From Flavipsychrobacter sp. (GTDB lineage Bacteria > Bacteroidota > Bacteroidia > Chitinophagales > Chitinophagaceae): a DNA stretch of 64,000 bases. Shown here piece by piece: positions 62,242 through 64,000 of this stretch. Position 1 is the stretch's first letter; every line of letters starts with the position of its first letter. Below the pieces are notes generated by a model. That model worked only from the letters and a program-made list of their open reading frames with translations. It had not been told where the DNA came from and did not search any database. Location of the stretch: NCBI GenBank assembly GCA_041392855.1, contig JAWKLD010000001.1, forward strand, positions 67,501 through 131,500, in the 5' to 3' direction. A program made the position numbers and the translations under genes.

Positions 62242-62820
62242 ATGCTTGAACAAATAAAGAATATCGTAGCAGCTTCTATTGCTGTTAAAAATGAAGTCCT
62301 TAATGACCAAGTATTATTAAATACGGTTGAAAAAGTGACCTCAGTGATAACAGAAGCGTTTAAGAATGGTAACAAGGTCCTGTTCTGCGGTAATGGGGGG
62401 AGTGCAGCTGATGCGCAACACTTGGCGGCAGAGTTTAGTGGGCGTTTTTACAGCGATAGAGATCCGTTGCCTTCTGAGGCGTTGCATTGCAATACCTCTT
62501 ATTTAACAGCAGTGGCTAACGATTATGGTTATGAGCATGTATACAGTAGGATAGTAAAAGGGGTAGGTAAAAAAGGAGATGTTTTGATAGGGTTAAGTAC
62601 TTCGGGTAATTCTACTAATATTACAAATGCTTTACAAATGGCTAACGAGCTTGGTATGATTACTGTAGGTTTTACAGGTAAGGATGGTGGTGAGATGAAG
62701 AACCTTTGTCAATATCTGGTGAATGTGCCGAGTAAGGATACGCCAAGAATACAAGAATCGCATATTACAATAGGTCATATTATCTGCCAGCTGACGGAAG
62801 AATCATTGTTTAAAGGATAG
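62242..62820 (+). CDS. gmhA: phosphoheptose isomerase
   Basis: 192 residues, normal for GmhA. It converts sedoheptulose 7-phosphate to D-glycero-D-manno-heptose 7-phosphate, the first step of LPS heptose synthesis. SIS-domain motifs are FCGNGGSAADAQHLAAEFSGRF (metal and substrate), STSGNSTNI and QESHITIGHIICQL. GmhB follows after 13 bp, so the two first heptose steps (with a kinase elsewhere) are co-encoded. Confidence 0.95.
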   Translation: MLEQIKNIVAASIAVKNEVLNDQVLLNTVEKVTSVITEAFKNGNKVLFCGNGGSAADAQHLAAEFSGRFYSDRDPLPSEALHCNTSYLTAVANDYGYEHVYSRIVKGVGKKGDVLIGLSTSGNSTNITNALQMANELGMITVGFTGKDGGEMKNLCQYLVNVPSKDTPRIQESHITIGHIICQLTEESLFKG

Positions 62821-62833
62821 AAAACTGGATGTT

Positions 62834-63400
62834 ATGGGTATTGAAGTAAATAAAGATTGGACATTATTTTTAGACAGAGATGGAGTCATCAATGTTGAAA
62901 ATAAAGGTACATACATCACGGATTGGAGCGAATTTAGGTTTTGTGACGGCGCGCTAGAAGCCCTAGGTAATGTAGCTCAGCTGTTTGGTACTATTATAGT
63001 AGTTACCAACCAGAGAGGTGTAGGTAGGGGAATTATGTCAATAGACGATCTGAAGGATATTAATAATAAAATGGTAGCGGCTATTGCCAATGCTTCGGGA
63101 AGAATAGATAAAGTGTATGCGTGTACGGCTTTGGAAGATGATAACCATAACCGTAAGCCTAATACAGGTATGGGGGAGCAGGCAAAAGAAGACTTTTCTA
63201 ATATAGACTTTAGTAAGAGTGTAATGGTCGGTAATAATTTAAGTGATATGGAGTTTGGCAAGCGTCAGTCGATGCATACCGTGTTTTTAACGACAACAAA
63301 CCCTCCTTTTGAGCTTCCGCACGACCTAATTGACGAACAATATGCTTCTTTATTGTCTTGGACAGAGCAATTTGTTTCTTCGCATATATCTGAAAACTAA
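62834..63400 (+). CDS. gmhB: D-glycero-D-manno-heptose bisphosphate phosphatase (HAD)
   Basis: 188 residues. The HAD nucleophile motif FLDRDGVIN and the later IIVVTNQRGVGRG and VMVGNNLSDMEFGKR (with the metal-binding Asp) are typical of histidinol-phosphatase/GmhB-like enzymes. The canonical GmhB zinc cysteines are not obvious: only FCDG, ACTA are seen. It removes the 7-phosphate of heptose 1,7-bisphosphate. Directly downstream of gmhA, which supports the assignment over histidinol phosphatase. Confidence 0.88.
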   Translation: MGIEVNKDWTLFLDRDGVINVENKGTYITDWSEFRFCDGALEALGNVAQLFGTIIVVTNQRGVGRGIMSIDDLKDINNKMVAAIANASGRIDKVYACTALEDDNHNRKPNTGMGEQAKEDFSNIDFSKSVMVGNNLSDMEFGKRQSMHTVFLTTTNPPFELPHDLIDEQYASLLSWTEQFVSSHISEN

Positions 63401-63415
63401 CAGGTTACATAGGAG

Positions 63416-63438
63416 AAATAGCCTTATGTGGCTATTTT
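63416..63438 (+). terminator. possible terminator after gmhB
   Basis: Stem aaatagcc / ggctattt with a 6-nt loop followed by a short T-run (tttt, shared with the stem). Moderate strength. Confidence 0.6.
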
Positions 63439-63480
63439 GAGCTACAATTTAACAAAAAAGCCATATTTAGTGGAGAAAAA

Positions 63481-63512
63481 TTGTTGGAGAAGCAATTTTT
63501 TCTTTACCTTTG
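63481..63512 (+). promoter_or_regulatory. Bacteroidota promoter for infA
   Basis: TTGTTGG with TTG at 63481-63483 or 63484-63486, and TACCTTTG at 63505-63512, spacing 18-21, then 14 nt to the infA ATG. A good -33/-7 pair. Confidence 0.65.
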
Positions 63513-63526
63513 CAATCCTTTATAAT

Positions 63527-63745
63527 ATGGCGAAGCAGTCTTTAATTAAACAGGATGGTATAATAGTCGAGGCATTGTCCAACGCAATGTTTCGAGTTAG
63601 ATTGGAAAATGATCATGAGATCTTGGCAACTATTTCTGGTAAAATGCGTATGCACTACATCAGAATACTGCCTGGAGATAAAGTAGGGGTAGAGATGAGC
63701 CCTTATGATTTAACAAGAGGTCGTATTATATATAGGTATAAATAA
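63527..63745 (+). CDS. infA: translation initiation factor IF-1
   Basis: 72 residues from the ATG at 63527 ([11 protein letters not shown]), the normal length; a longer ORF start upstream lies in the promoter. IF-1 binds the 30S A site during initiation. The OB-fold pattern [57 protein letters not shown] is canonical over its whole length. It opens a ribosomal-protein transcript (infA-rpmJ-rpsM) that begins here rather than at secY. Confidence 0.97.
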   Translation: MAKQSLIKQDGIIVEALSNAMFRVRLENDHEILATISGKMRMHYIRILPGDKVGVEMSPYDLTRGRIIYRYK

Positions 63746-63781
63746 GCGTAATCATAATTATAATTATATAACCCAACAGTA

Positions 63782-63898
63782 ATGAAGGTTAGAGCATCAA
63801 TAAAAAAACGTAGCGCCGATTGTAAGATCGTACGTCGTAAAGGGAAATTATACGTAATTAACAAGAAGAACCCAAGATTTAAGCAACGTCAAGGGTAA
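63782..63898 (+). CDS. rpmJ: 50S ribosomal protein L36 (zinc-free form)
   Basis: 38 residues, too short for many ORF lists, starting [15 protein letters not shown] and ending NPRFKQRQG, the invariant L36 ends. It is cytoplasmic and part of the large subunit. The canonical zinc ligands are C11, C14, C27 and a histidine near 33; here only C14 remains (others S, N and F), so it is the C- type that does not bind zinc. 36 bp after infA, in the same direction. Confidence 0.95.
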   Translation: MKVRASIKKRSADCKIVRRKGKLYVINKKNPRFKQRQG

Positions 63899-63929
63899 TC
63901 ATTATTAATAATAAAATTTATATACATAC

Positions 63930-64000
63930 ATGGCTCGTATAGCTGGTATTGACCTTCCGAAAAACAAGCGTGGCGAAATTGCGCTTACTTACATCTACGG
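63930..64000 (+). CDS. rpsM: 30S ribosomal protein S13, cut by window end
   Basis: First 23 codons of S13: MARIAGIDLPKNKRGEIALT followed by YIY, identical in pattern to the universal S13 start (MARIAGVNIPxxKR). The rest of the gene is outside the window. It follows rpmJ by 31 bp, the usual gene order infA-rpmJ-rpsM of the alpha ribosomal operon. Confidence 0.95.
   Translation, partial: MARIAGIDLPKNKRGEIALTYIY

Overview
The window is a stretch of an AT-rich chromosome from a member of the Bacteroidota, most likely the Chitinophagales/Sphingobacteriia side (order-level placement is inference). The evidence is: two secreted proteins with type IX secretion C-terminal sorting domains (5852-6742, 17326-19062); many genes preceded by the Bacteroidota -7 promoter box TAnnTTTG; an archaeal-type prolyl-tRNA synthetase; a subclass B1 metallo-beta-lactamase; and typical Bacteroidota families (DUF2851, DUF2911, CxxC-less Mrp). 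No insertion sequence, prophage, CRISPR array or tRNA gene was seen. Almost all of it is core chromosome with tightly packed genes.

Layout. 1-2083: 3' part of a 23S rRNA, a 5S rRNA and the rrn terminator. 2128-6742: acetyltransferase, Mrp-type ATPase, an ion channel and small envelope proteins. 6768-12459 (minus): an apparent operon of a PIG-L deacetylase, a lipoprotein, a 35-residue membrane protein missed by ORF calling, and a sodium:solute symporter, preceded by a DUF2911 gene. 12605-22252: pyrF, DUF2851, OsmC, lipA, a secreted M28 peptidase, DUF47, LOG protein, cupin and CsbD. 22288-31054: RDD membrane protein, B1 metallo-beta-lactamase just behind parE, an AraC regulator, a FadL-like porin and a low-complexity secreted protein. 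31153-40260: proS, acyl-CoA ligase, a LolD/FtsX-like ABC pair, a phenylacetate-CoA-ligase-like enzyme and guaB. 40337-44839 (minus): tlpA-like/FUSC/acpH-like/serine hydrolase operon. 44971-53574: acyl-CoA carboxylase, UbiA-like protein, trmB with two overlapping small genes (one an alkyltransferase-like protein), two convergent L,D-transpeptidases, thiolase, DUF922 and MerR. 53575-60941 (minus): ClpP-like protease, flavodoxin-like protein, PolX with a degenerate polymerase site, cmk, an ABC exporter pair and an M20 dipeptidase. 61119-64000: queA, gmhA-gmhB (LPS heptose), then infA-rpmJ-rpsM, the last cut by the window end.

Functional themes are envelope building and remodelling (L,D-transpeptidases, heptose synthesis, ABC exporters, FadL, FUSC), translation and tRNA modification (rRNA, proS, trmB, queA, infA, rpmJ, rpsM), nucleotide metabolism (pyrF, guaB, cmk) and acyl-CoA metabolism (two CoA ligases, carboxylase, thiolase).

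I saw no clear new multi-gene system. The most useful second-look items are the small symporter partner, the B1 metallo-beta-lactamase 12 bp behind parE, the catalytically altered PolX and alkyltransferase-like proteins, promoter boxes lying so close to start codons that leaderless mRNAs are likely, terminators whose U-tract doubles as the next promoter box, and several perfect palindromes between genes.
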